The notes under the pieces are model-generated. The model did no database searches and was not told where the DNA came from. It saw only the letters and a list, made by a program, of their open reading frames with translations. From NCBI GenBank assembly GCA_001801345.1, contig MGXJ01000001.1, positions 2,111-15,976 of the forward strand: a DNA stretch of 13,866 nucleotides, in the 5' to 3' direction. This DNA is from Gammaproteobacteria bacterium RBG_16_37_9 (GTDB lineage Bacteria; Pseudomonadota; Gammaproteobacteria; UBA9339). Of this stretch, positions 1-6,842 are shown piece after piece. How positions within the stretch are numbered: position 1 is the stretch's first letter; each line of letters starts with the position of its first letter. The position numbers were made by a program, and so were the translations under genes.

Positions 1-4
1 TATT

Positions 5-34
5 TTGTGTTATTATGTGGGTTATTTTTATAAT
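5..34 (+). promoter_or_regulatory. Putative promoter of epmB
   Basis: A perfect TATAAT lies at 29-34. A weak -35 (TTGTGT, 5-10) sits 18 bp upstream. Transcription would begin near 41, only a few bases before the ATG at 45, and no Shine-Dalgarno is visible, so the mRNA would be nearly leaderless. The region is so AT-rich that a chance match is possible, and the window edge hides anything further upstream. Confidence 0.4.
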
Positions 35-44
35 ATAACCTTTC

Positions 45-953
45 ATGATTACTAGTTTAAAAAAATTAGCCCAAAAGTTACATTTAAATTTGTCAGAGTT
101 TGCGGCAGATGATTTGGTTTCTGATTTTCCTCTCCAAGTTTCAGAAAGTTTCGTAGCGCGTATTGATCCAAGTAACATTAATGATCCTTTGCTATTACAA
201 ATTTTGCCGCAAAAAATTGAATTGCAAAAAGCTCCAGGATTTAATACCGATCCTCTTTCTGAAAAAAAATATTCTCCGGTTGCTGGATTAATTCATAAGT
301 ATTATGGGCGGGTTTTATTGTTAGTAGCGGATAGTTGTGCGCTTAATTGTCGTTTTTGTTTTCGCAGGCATCTGCGTGAAAAAATTACTGATTGGCAAAA
401 AGTTTTTTCTTATATCAAAAATAACCCTACTATAAACGAAGTAATTTTAAGTGGTGGTGATCCGTTAATGTTGCCTCCAAAAGAACTTAAGAAAATTATG
501 GATCAATTGGCAGCAATCCCCCACGTTAAAAGAATCAGAATTCATAGTCGTGTTCCGATAGCTATACCAAAGCTTATAACAGCTAGGTCAATCCAAGCTA
601 AAATTCCCGTGGTTTTAATGATTCATTGTAATCATCCAAATGAGATTAATGATGAAGTTGTGGAGTGTTTGACCCTGTTACAAAAACAAAATATAGTTAT
701 TTTTAATCAGGCGGTGTTATTAAAAGGTGTTAATGATGATAGTGAGGTTTTGATAACTTTGAGTGAGAAGTTATTTAGTGCTGGTGTCATACCCTGTTAT
801 TTACATATCCTTGATAAAGTTAAAGGAGCTGCTCATTTTTATGTTAATATAGAAAAAGCTAAGAAAATTTATTTGAAGATGCAAAAAAAGCTTTCAGGTT
901 ATTTGGTTCCAAAATTAGTAGTCGAGGTTAAAAATAAAAAGAAATATGTCTGA
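45..953 (+). CDS. epmB: EF-P (R)-beta-lysylation lysine 2,3-aminomutase EpmB
   Basis: This is a radical SAM, PLP-dependent enzyme that converts L-alpha-lysine to (R)-beta-lysine. EpmA then attaches that to a lysine of elongation factor P, which relieves stalling at polyproline. Visible signs are the [4Fe-4S] motif C98-x3-C102-x2-C105 (CALNCRFC), SGGDP at 136-140, DKVKGAAHF near 257, and SGYLVPK at 284-290. All align with E. coli EpmB by memory. At 302 residues it is about 40 shorter than E. coli EpmB. It starts later and ends right after VVEV with a lysine run (KNKKKYV), where relatives continue through the PLP-lysine segment (GGEPSKTPL in E. coli). One of K298-K300 presumably serves as the PLP lysine, or the segment has degenerated. 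The 3' end overlaps the following ATPase gene by 8 bp, so the two are probably cotranscribed. In many gammaproteobacteria efp lies beside epmB on the opposite strand; that would be outside this window. Confidence 0.93.
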   Translation: MITSLKKLAQKLHLNLSEFAADDLVSDFPLQVSESFVARIDPSNINDPLLLQILPQKIELQKAPGFNTDPLSEKKYSPVAGLIHKYYGRVLLLVADSCALNCRFCFRRHLREKITDWQKVFSYIKNNPTINEVILSGGDPLMLPPKELKKIMDQLAAIPHVKRIRIHSRVPIAIPKLITARSIQAKIPVVLMIHCNHPNEINDEVVECLTLLQKQNIVIFNQAVLLKGVNDDSEVLITLSEKLFSAGVIPCYLHILDKVKGAAHFYVNIEKAKKIYLKMQKKLSGYLVPKLVVEVKNKKKYV

Positions 954-3573
954 TAATAAATGGCATGCTTTAAATGTTTCTAAAGTTTTAAATAAACTTG
1001 TTACCAATTTACAGCAAGGGTTAACATCTGACGAAGTTTTAAATCGGCAAAAAATCTATGGGCGCAATCAAATTATTACGTATCAACGGGATAATATATT
1101 ATTGCGATTTCTGCGCCAATTTCACCACGCTCTTGTTTATATTTTACTTATTTCAGCAGCGATCACAATTTATCTAGCCCAGTGGGTAGATGCTAGTGTT
1201 ATTCTTGGGGTAGTAGTGCTAAACGCCATTTTTGGTTTTTTTCAGGAGGGAAAAGCTGAAAAGGCGCTAGGTGCGATTCGCGCCATGCTTGCACCAACTG
1301 CGCAGGTAATTCGTAATGGAAAAAAGATAGTGATATCTGCATCTGAGCTTGTTCCAGGTGACGTGGTTGTAATTAATCGTGGCGATAAAATACCCGCTGA
1401 TTTACGTTTATGTGAAGCAAAAAATTTGCAAATTCAAGAGTCAATCTTAACTGGAGAATCTTTGCCAGTTGAAAAAAGAGTTGAACAGGCTTCAGAAGAT
1501 GTTGCAGTAAGCGAGCGTCATTCAATGCTTTATAGCAGCACTTTAGTAACTGATGGGCGTGGTTTAGGGGTTGTGGTTGCAACAGGTGGTAATACCGAAG
1601 TTGGTAAAATTAGTGATGCTTTGGTCCAAGTTGAATCAATTAATACTCCGCTACTACGGCAGATGAATAGTTTTGGTCGTTGGTTAACTGGGTTAATTAT
1701 AGTGATTGCTATAGCAGTTTTTTTAGTAAGCGCTTTAGTTTGGCATGATTATAGTAGTGAAATGTTTATGGCGATCGTCGGTTTAGTAGTAGCTGCCATA
1801 CCAGAAGGGTTGCCGCCGATAATGACCATTATCTTGGCAATCGGTGTAATGACTATGGCAAAACACAAAGCAATTGTGCGGCGCTTGCCAGCAGTAGAAA
1901 CTATGGGGGCTGTAACAGTGATTTGCACCGATAAAACAGGAACGCTTACGAGTAATGAACTTAGAGTGCAATCTATAGTAACTGCTAAGCGCGATTATTC
2001 TCTTGATGGTGAGATAGCATTTGATCAAGCCGATTTAAAAACAGCTATTACTGGTGTGATTTTGTGTAATGACGCCCAGTTACACCATCTGGGCGATGGT
2101 TACGAAACTCATGGTAATCCAATTGATGTAGCTTTGATGATGTTAGGGCATAGCATTAAATTTGATATTAATTTATTGCAAAAAAAACTTCCTCGAACCG
2201 ATCTTATCCCGTATGAAACCGAACATAAATTTATGGCAACATTACATCATGATCATGATGGTAATAATTTTATTTATGTTAAGGGCGCTCCTGAAATCAT
2301 ATTGGCAAAATGTAAATCTGCGCAAGTTGATGGTCATGTAGTGCCAATCGATAGAAGCTATTGGGAAGGCAATATTGAAAAACTTGCATCTTTAGGCCAG
2401 CGTGTAATTGCTGTGGCTTCTAAGAAAGCTATTGCTGCAAAATCATCTTTGAATTTTGATGACATCGAAGATGATTTGGTTTTAGTTGCATTATTTGGTT
2501 TGATTGATCCTCCGCGTGAAGAAGCAAAGCTTGCGGTGAAGGAATGTCAACAAGCTGGAATCAAAGTAAAAATGATTACTGGCGATCATGCTTCTACTGC
2601 AAGTGCGATTGCTGCGATGGTGGGTATTAAAAACGGCACTGTTTTGACTGGAGATATGATTGATTTGATGAGTGATGAAGATTTAGCTAAAGCTGCACCA
2701 AATGTTAATGTTTACGCTCGAACCACTCCGCAACACAAACTGCGTTTAGTAAAGGCATTGCAACAGCAGGGCGAAGTTGTAGCAATGACTGGCGATGGTA
2801 TTAATGACGCTCCAGCGCTTAAACAAGCTGACATAGGCATTGCTATGGGTGAAAAAGGAGCAGATCTTGCTAAAGAATCTGCTGCAATGGTGCTTGCTGA
2901 TGATGATTTTGCAACGCTTGTGCATGCGGTTGATGAGGGGCGCACTATTTATGACAATTTGCAAAAAGCTATTCTTTTTATTTTGCCCACAAGTTTTGCG
3001 CAAGCGTTTGCAGTGATAGTAGCGATTTTGTTTGGATTAACTTTACCTGTCACTGCCGTGCAAATTTTATGGGTGAACATGATAACGGCGGTTACACTGT
3101 CGCTTGCTTTAGGTTTTGAACCGGCGGCGTCTGATGTGATGCAGCGTCCACCGCGTAAACCAGATGCTCCATTATTGTCTTGGTATTTATTGTGGAGGGC
3201 ATTTTTGGTTTCGTTAGTTTTAGTAGCAGCTATTTTTGGGCTATTTATTTTTGTGTATTATCGAGATTTTGATTTAGAGATTGCACGGACAGTGGCGGTC
3301 AATGTATTAGTTATTGGAGAGATAATGTATTTGATTAACTGCCGCAATCTTAGAAAATCTTCAATTAATTTACAGACGTTTTTTGGTAGCAGGCCAATAT
3401 TATTATCAATTTTAGTAGTATTAGTGCTCCAATTATTGTTTACTTATGTGCCATTAATGCAGTCATTTTTTAATACAGCCGCAATTGGATTAGATCATTG
3501 GAGTTATATCATCGGCGCAGCGGTAATTGTTTTTGTGCTAGTAGAAATAGAAAAAGCGGTATTGCGGGTTTAA
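946..3573 (+). CDS. P2-type (SERCA-like) cation-transporting ATPase
   Basis: This 875-residue inner-membrane pump is driven by ATP through an aspartyl-phosphate intermediate. Motifs in order are an N-terminal cation-ATPase domain (about 1-80), the actuator TGES at 169-172, PEGLP in M4 at 286-290, the phosphorylation motif DKTGTLT at 329-335 (D329), KGAPE of the nucleotide domain at 446-450, TGDGINDAP at 615-623, and a C-terminal block of about six membrane helices (672-873). The layout matches the PacL/SERCA group. M4 keeps the glutamate (E287). However, by hand alignment the SERCA Ca2+ ligands N768 and E771 are S683 and Q686 here, and D800 is A715 (LWVNMITAV at 708-716), while N711 and T714 remain. 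Calcium specificity should therefore not be assumed; I leave the ion open (Ca2+, Na+, H+, K+ or Mg2+). The ATG lies inside the end of epmB with only a weak upstream purine run, which suggests translational coupling. The 3' end overlaps the opposing ATPase gene by 4 bp. Confidence 0.93.
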   Translation: MSDNKWHALNVSKVLNKLVTNLQQGLTSDEVLNRQKIYGRNQIITYQRDNILLRFLRQFHHALVYILLISAAITIYLAQWVDASVILGVVVLNAIFGFFQEGKAEKALGAIRAMLAPTAQVIRNGKKIVISASELVPGDVVVINRGDKIPADLRLCEAKNLQIQESILTGESLPVEKRVEQASEDVAVSERHSMLYSSTLVTDGRGLGVVVATGGNTEVGKISDALVQVESINTPLLRQMNSFGRWLTGLIIVIAIAVFLVSALVWHDYSSEMFMAIVGLVVAAIPEGLPPIMTIILAIGVMTMAKHKAIVRRLPAVETMGAVTVICTDKTGTLTSNELRVQSIVTAKRDYSLDGEIAFDQADLKTAITGVILCNDAQLHHLGDGYETHGNPIDVALMMLGHSIKFDINLLQKKLPRTDLIPYETEHKFMATLHHDHDGNNFIYVKGAPEIILAKCKSAQVDGHVVPIDRSYWEGNIEKLASLGQRVIAVASKKAIAAKSSLNFDDIEDDLVLVALFGLIDPPREEAKLAVKECQQAGIKVKMITGDHASTASAIAAMVGIKNGTVLTGDMIDLMSDEDLAKAAPNVNVYARTTPQHKLRLVKALQQQGEVVAMTGDGINDAPALKQADIGIAMGEKGADLAKESAAMVLADDDFATLVHAVDEGRTIYDNLQKAILFILPTSFAQAFAVIVAILFGLTLPVTAVQILWVNMITAVTLSLALGFEPAASDVMQRPPRKPDAPLLSWYLLWRAFLVSLVLVAAIFGLFIFVYYRDFDLEIARTVAVNVLVIGEIMYLINCRNLRKSSINLQTFFGSRPILLSILVVLVLQLLFTYVPLMQSFFNTAAIGLDHWSYIIGAAVIVFVLVEIEKAVLRV

Positions 3574-4754
3574 AAAATCAATTCACCCATCTCCTGCCAG
3601 GGTAAGGCATAAATTCCTTCATGTAATTTTATTTTACGTGGAACCGTGCAGATGATATAAGCTTTGTCGGTATTTTCGTATTCTGCTAAAAATGTTTGCA
3701 AGTGTTTGGCGTCCTTGATTGTTGGATTTGAGGTAAGCTTTGTCTCTATGGGAATATACTCACCTTGTTTGTCTAAAATCCAATCAACTTCACTGCTGCC
3801 ATTTACGTCACGCCAAAAATAAATTTTGTAGCGTTCGGCCGCTAAATTAATTGAGTTGATTAACTCCAGGCCAACAAACTGTTCAAATATTGAGCCAATA
3901 TATTTTGCTGGTAATTTAGTGCCTTCATTGGCGCTAAGGCGGCGCACTCCAAGATCAAAAAATAAATATTTTGGAAGTGCGGTAAGTCGACGCCGTGTTT
4001 TTGTATGACGTAATGGCTCAATGCGTTCTGCGATTAAGCAGTCTTCCAAAATTTGATAATATGCGGCTATAGTGGTATGTGCTACTCCAATTTCTTGTGA
4101 CAGTTTACGAAAGTTTATGATATTTCCAGATTCTGAAGCAGCTAGCTCTAAGAATCTAGAAAATGAGCCGACATTTCTCACTAGTGCTTCTGCGCGCACT
4201 TCTTCTTCGAGATAAGTTGAAATATAAGAGATAAGATCGGTTTCTTTATCTTGTGATTTTGACTGAGTAATAATTTCAGGCAGGGTTCCATAAAGCAACA
4301 ATTCTTCTAGATTTTTTTTATCTTTTGGCAATTCAGAAATAGTTAGAGGTGTAAGCTTTAGAGCGACAACGCGACCGGGTAATAAATTAATTTTTCCTGG
4401 CTGTTTTAATTTTCTAGCTGAAGATCCGGTTAGTATGAATTGCGCTTTTTTTCGATCGATTAAATCTTGAGCTAAATCCATAATCTCTGGTATTTTTTGC
4501 ACTTCATCGATAACTATAAGAGGAATTTTAGCTTTTTTAGTATGCAACGCTTCGATTTCGCCAAGCAATAGCGCTAGATCTTTTTCAAAGCGTTGTCTAA
4601 CAGTTGGCAGCGCTAGAGAGATATACAGGTCAGTAGGAATTTGGTTAAGTAAAGTTGTTTTACCGGTTTGTCTAGCTCCGAGCAATAAAACACTTTTGTT
4701 CCGTTTTAGAGCCACATTAATGTTTTGCTCAATTTTTCTAGGTATGTAGTGCAT
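3570..4754 (-). CDS. AAA_14/DUF4143 family ATPase, function unknown
   Basis: This is a 394-residue cytosolic P-loop ATPase. It shows Walker A GARQTGKTT at 26-34, Walker B VIDEVQ at 81-86, and a sensor-like ILTGSSARKL near 107. A winged-helix-like stretch follows (KLSQEIGVAHTTIAAYYQIL, 217-236). The C-terminal DUF4143 domain has a PD-(D/E)xK-like core: SEVDWIL at 321-327, then IETK at 336-339. This architecture is common and widely scattered in bacteria and archaea. No member that I can name has a firm role; nucleic-acid transactions or defence are guesses from the nuclease-like fold. I chose ATG 4754 because family members start with a (M)xYIPRxIE-like sequence and because the promoter at 4762-4790 would initiate almost exactly there. 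An upstream in-frame TTG at 4805 lies before that promoter and lacks a ribosome site. The gene is divergent from the unknown gene at 4873 and tail-to-tail with the cation pump. Confidence 0.88.
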   Translation of the reverse strand: MHYIPRKIEQNINVALKRNKSVLLLGARQTGKTTLLNQIPTDLYISLALPTVRQRFEKDLALLLGEIEALHTKKAKIPLIVIDEVQKIPEIMDLAQDLIDRKKAQFILTGSSARKLKQPGKINLLPGRVVALKLTPLTISELPKDKKNLEELLLYGTLPEIITQSKSQDKETDLISYISTYLEEEVRAEALVRNVGSFSRFLELAASESGNIINFRKLSQEIGVAHTTIAAYYQILEDCLIAERIEPLRHTKTRRRLTALPKYLFFDLGVRRLSANEGTKLPAKYIGSIFEQFVGLELINSINLAAERYKIYFWRDVNGSSEVDWILDKQGEYIPIETKLTSNPTIKDAKHLQTFLAEYENTDKAYIICTVPRKIKLHEGIYALPWQEMGELIF

Positions 4755-4783
4755 ACACTCCAATATACTATATTTTGGAGTGT
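4755..4783. promoter_or_regulatory. Operator-like palindrome over the ATPase promoter
   Basis: Perfect 9-bp arms ACACTCCAA (4755-4763) and TTGGAGTGT (4775-4783) flank an 11-bp AT-only-but-one centre. The palindrome covers the -10 box, most of the spacer and the start point of the minus-strand promoter. A bound dimeric repressor would block it. It also ends 29 bp before the -35 of the plus-strand promoter at 4813, so one protein could affect both genes. No obvious dedicated regulator gene is in the window; the winged-helix-like part of the ATPase itself is one candidate. Confidence 0.6.
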
Positions 4784-4790
4784 GAGTCAA
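4762..4790 (-). promoter_or_regulatory. Promoter of the AAA_14/DUF4143 gene
   Basis: Read on the minus strand there is a -35 TTGACT (4790-4785), a 17-bp spacer and a -10 TATATT (4767-4762). Each box matches the sigma-70 consensus at 5 of 6 positions. The expected start point is near 4755, one base before the ATG at 4754, so the transcript should be leaderless or nearly so. The GGAG seen just before the ATG would then lie at or upstream of the start point and belongs to the palindrome, not to a ribosome site. Confidence 0.65.
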
Positions 4791-4812
4791 AATGATTGCC
4801 TCCAAAGTTTAT

Positions 4813-4840
4813 TTGAAGGGTTGCCGCGAGCTGTTATAAT
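4813..4840 (+). promoter_or_regulatory. Promoter of the unknown 222-residue gene
   Basis: A -35 TTGAAG (4813-4818), a 16-bp spacer and a perfect -10 TATAAT (4835-4840) are present. Start would be near 4847. The leader then carries a full Shine-Dalgarno AGGAGG at 4859-4864, 8 nt before the ATG at 4873, the strongest ribosome site in the window. This supports a real, well-translated gene. Confidence 0.7.
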
Positions 4841-4872
4841 ACTAATGGATATTTTTTTAGGAGGAATTTTAT

Positions 4873-5541
4873 ATGTATGGACTTTCAGTATTAACTTGGG
4901 GAAGCGGGCCTGATGTGAAAAAGTATTCGACTGCTATCAAGCGAGAGCTTTTTAGTGGTGAGGCGGGTCATGCAGCTCTGCGGTTAACGATCCCAGATAC
5001 CACCTTATATAGGTGTATTCAAGCTGGCGTTACTTCTAAATTAAAAGCAAAGTTTAATGAATCTGGAACAGAGATGAAATCGAGGATGTTGTTTGCAACT
5101 CCTCAGGGAGTTATGCTATATGCTAGTAAGCTTCAAAGTGATCTTTTTAGAATTTATGCTAATTCGAGAGCTAGGGTTAGTGCTGGAGACAAGAAATCTT
5201 TTTCCTATGTGGTTCAAATGATTGTATCAAATCTGATTAATAAAATTTTTATGCCGAACAAATACACCAGACTTGTTAATCAACGCAAAGAATTGTCTTT
5301 CTTGATAGAACAAACTCTGAATGGTGTAGAGGTTTTAGAGAGAGATTTTGCAGGGGCACAAAACAAAGGAAAGTCGTATGAAACATTAAAAAATGGAGCT
5401 GCAAAACTTGTTGAGGGTTATTTGGAAGAGTTAGATGACGTAAAAGATGAAATTGCTAAAATAGAAAGTAAGAGATCAAAAACAAAGGGAATAAGTTGGG
5501 CTCTTGGCAAGAGAAAGGCTCTTGATTCCGGAGGGCCCTAG
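4873..5541 (+). CDS. Unrecognised protein, amber stop before an in-frame tail
   Basis: I do not recognise this 222-residue protein with certainty. It begins MYGLSVLTWG, followed by GEAGHAALRLTIP at 29-41 and a basic middle. From about 137 to 200 it has long charged helices likely to form a coiled coil (LVEGYLEELDDVKDEIAKIESK, about 179-200, in part). The early GHAAL around H33 recalls the histidine strand of permuted papain-like folds (LRAT/NlpC-like) and amoeba-symbiont effector N-termini. That is a weak resemblance and I see no clear catalytic cysteine partner. No signal peptide or membrane segment is seen. The start is fixed by AGGAGG at 4859-4864. The frame ends at TAG 5539-5541 but stays open for 26 further codons to TAA 5620-5622. 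Those codons encode a Ser/Pro/Glu/Asp-rich tail (PKKSKTSGESPEERP, then DDSPREARGPG) that reads like a natural C-terminus. The tail would just overlap the end of tyrS. Either an ancestral 249-residue gene has been truncated or the amber codon is read through. The E-rich tail would suit a Dot/Icm-type secretion signal (inference). Confidence 0.72.
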   Translation: MYGLSVLTWGSGPDVKKYSTAIKRELFSGEAGHAALRLTIPDTTLYRCIQAGVTSKLKAKFNESGTEMKSRMLFATPQGVMLYASKLQSDLFRIYANSRARVSAGDKKSFSYVVQMIVSNLINKIFMPNKYTRLVNQRKELSFLIEQTLNGVEVLERDFAGAQNKGKSYETLKNGAAKLVEGYLEELDDVKDEIAKIESKRSKTKGISWALGKRKALDSGGP

Positions 5542-5622
5542 CCAAAAAAATCAAAAACTAGCGGAGAAAGCCCCGAAGAAAGACCTGATGATTCTCCCAG
5601 AGAAGCTAGAGGTCCTGGTTAA
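5542..5622 (+). other. In-frame extension after the amber stop
   Basis: These 26 sense codons plus TAA follow TAG 5539-5541 in the same frame. The translation is hydrophilic and biased (S, P, E, D, R, G) with an E-block-like ESPEE. The other two forward frames are less protein-like: one stops within a few codons, and the other stays open but has no such composition. The extension finishes at the 3' end of the opposing tyrS gene, as expected if this was the original gene boundary. Confidence 0.5.
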
Positions 5623-6824
5623 AACCCCACCTTCACTTTCGCAAATCTGCGTTTGCCGACTTGATAAATATGCTCGCTGTTTTTCTTGATGCGCAATCCT
5701 TGATCCTCAACTTTTTGGCCGTCAATTTTTACCCCGCCTTGGTTGATCAAACGAATGGCCTCAGAGGTGCTTGGCACGAGATTAACTTGTTTTAGTAAAT
5801 TACTCAGAGGGATTTCATCTGCATTTATGTTAATAGTTATGGTGTCTATGTTATCTGGAATAACCCCACGTTGAAACCTGGCATTAAATTCTTCATGGGC
5901 TTGTAATGCAGCGGCCTTATTATGAAAACGTTCGACGATTTCTAAAGCAAGTTTAACTTTAATATCACGAGGGTTGACTTCGTTGTTTTTTATCTCTTCG
6001 TGCCATTTATTAATTTCGGTTAGGGAACGAAAGCTTAATAATTCAAAATAACGCCACATTAATTCATCTGAAATCGACATCAATTTACCAAACATTTCTT
6101 GGGGTGAATCATTGATGCCAATGTAATTGCCAAGGGATTTTGACATTTTTTGCACGCCATCCAAACCCTCAAGCAGCGGCATCATTAAAACTATTTGTGG
6201 TTTTTGACCAAAATGTTTTTGTAGTTCACGTCCCATGAGTAAATTAAATTTTTGATCACTGCCACCAAGCTCAATATCAGTTTTAAGTGCTACAGAATCA
6301 TATCCTTGTAAGAGCGGATACAAAAATTCATGAATAGCGATAGGTTTGTTTTCCTGGTAGCGTTTGTGAAAGTCATCACGCTCAAGCATGCGTGCTACAG
6401 TGTAAGTTGCAGCAAGCTTGATCATATCAATCGGCGTAAGTTTTTGGAGCCACTGAGAATTAAAAGCGATTTTGGTTTTTTCTGGAATAAGAATTTTAAA
6501 AATTTGTTCTTCGTAAGTTTTAGCGTTAGCTAGAACTTCTTCTTTGCTAAGTGGCGGGCGAGTGGTGTTTTTGCCGCTTGGATCGCCAATCATTGCGGTA
6601 AAATCACCGATTAAAAATGTAACTTCATGCCCTAGATCTTGGAATTGACGCATTTTATTGATCAATACTGTATGTCCTATGTGGAGATCTGGTGCGGTAG
6701 GATCAAATCCTGCTTTTATTTTAAGTGGTTTTCCAAGTAATAAGCGCTCTTCGAGCTCAGATTCTAATAAAATTTCTGTAGCGCCGCGCTTGATGGTTGT
6801 TAGAGCAGTATCTTTTATTACCAT
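5619..6824 (-). CDS. tyrS: Tyrosine--tRNA ligase (TyrZ-like bacterial subtype)
   Basis: This class I synthetase of 401 residues activates tyrosine with ATP and charges tRNA-Tyr in the cytosol. Its Rossmann domain has the HIGH motif HIGH at 48-51 and the second signature KMSKS at 226-230. IGDPSGKNTTRP (78-89) and the tyrosine-pocket region near DIELGGSDQKFNLLMGR (183-199) are typical of the family. A C-terminal S4 RNA-binding domain occupies about 337-400. Length and motifs fit the TyrRS subtype called TyrZ in some bacteria, as in Pseudomonas and Haemophilus, rather than E. coli TyrS. I start at ATG 6824 because AAGG (6832-6835) is 7 nt upstream; the in-frame TTG at 6830 would abut that ribosome site. 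It lies 18 nt after the permease stop codon, so the two share a transcript. The 3' end meets the convergent unknown gene. Confidence 0.95.
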   Translation of the reverse strand: MVIKDTALTTIKRGATEILLESELEERLLLGKPLKIKAGFDPTAPDLHIGHTVLINKMRQFQDLGHEVTFLIGDFTAMIGDPSGKNTTRPPLSKEEVLANAKTYEEQIFKILIPEKTKIAFNSQWLQKLTPIDMIKLAATYTVARMLERDDFHKRYQENKPIAIHEFLYPLLQGYDSVALKTDIELGGSDQKFNLLMGRELQKHFGQKPQIVLMMPLLEGLDGVQKMSKSLGNYIGINDSPQEMFGKLMSISDELMWRYFELLSFRSLTEINKWHEEIKNNEVNPRDIKVKLALEIVERFHNKAAALQAHEEFNARFQRGVIPDNIDTITININADEIPLSNLLKQVNLVPSTSEAIRLINQGGVKIDGQKVEDQGLRIKKNSEHIYQVGKRRFAKVKVGF

Positions 6825-6842
6825 AAGCAACCTTGGTGTAGC

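Noticed and set aside
1373..2945. Several antisense open frames within the cation pump gene
   Set aside because: They are shadows of a clearly coding frame, with no start signals and low-complexity translations.
4755..4805. TTG 4805 as the start of the AAA_14/DUF4143 gene
   Set aside because: It lies upstream of the predicted transcription start, has no ribosome site, and the extra 17 residues are encoded by the palindrome region. ATG 4754 fits the family N-terminus.
5504..5689. Open frame of 61 codons overlapping the tail of the unknown gene
   Set aside because: It is a shifted frame, partly antisense to tyrS, with no ribosome site. The in-frame extension after the amber stop is the better explanation.
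6825..6830. TTG 6830 as the start of tyrS
   Set aside because: The AAGG ribosome site would touch the codon. ATG 6824 has proper spacing.
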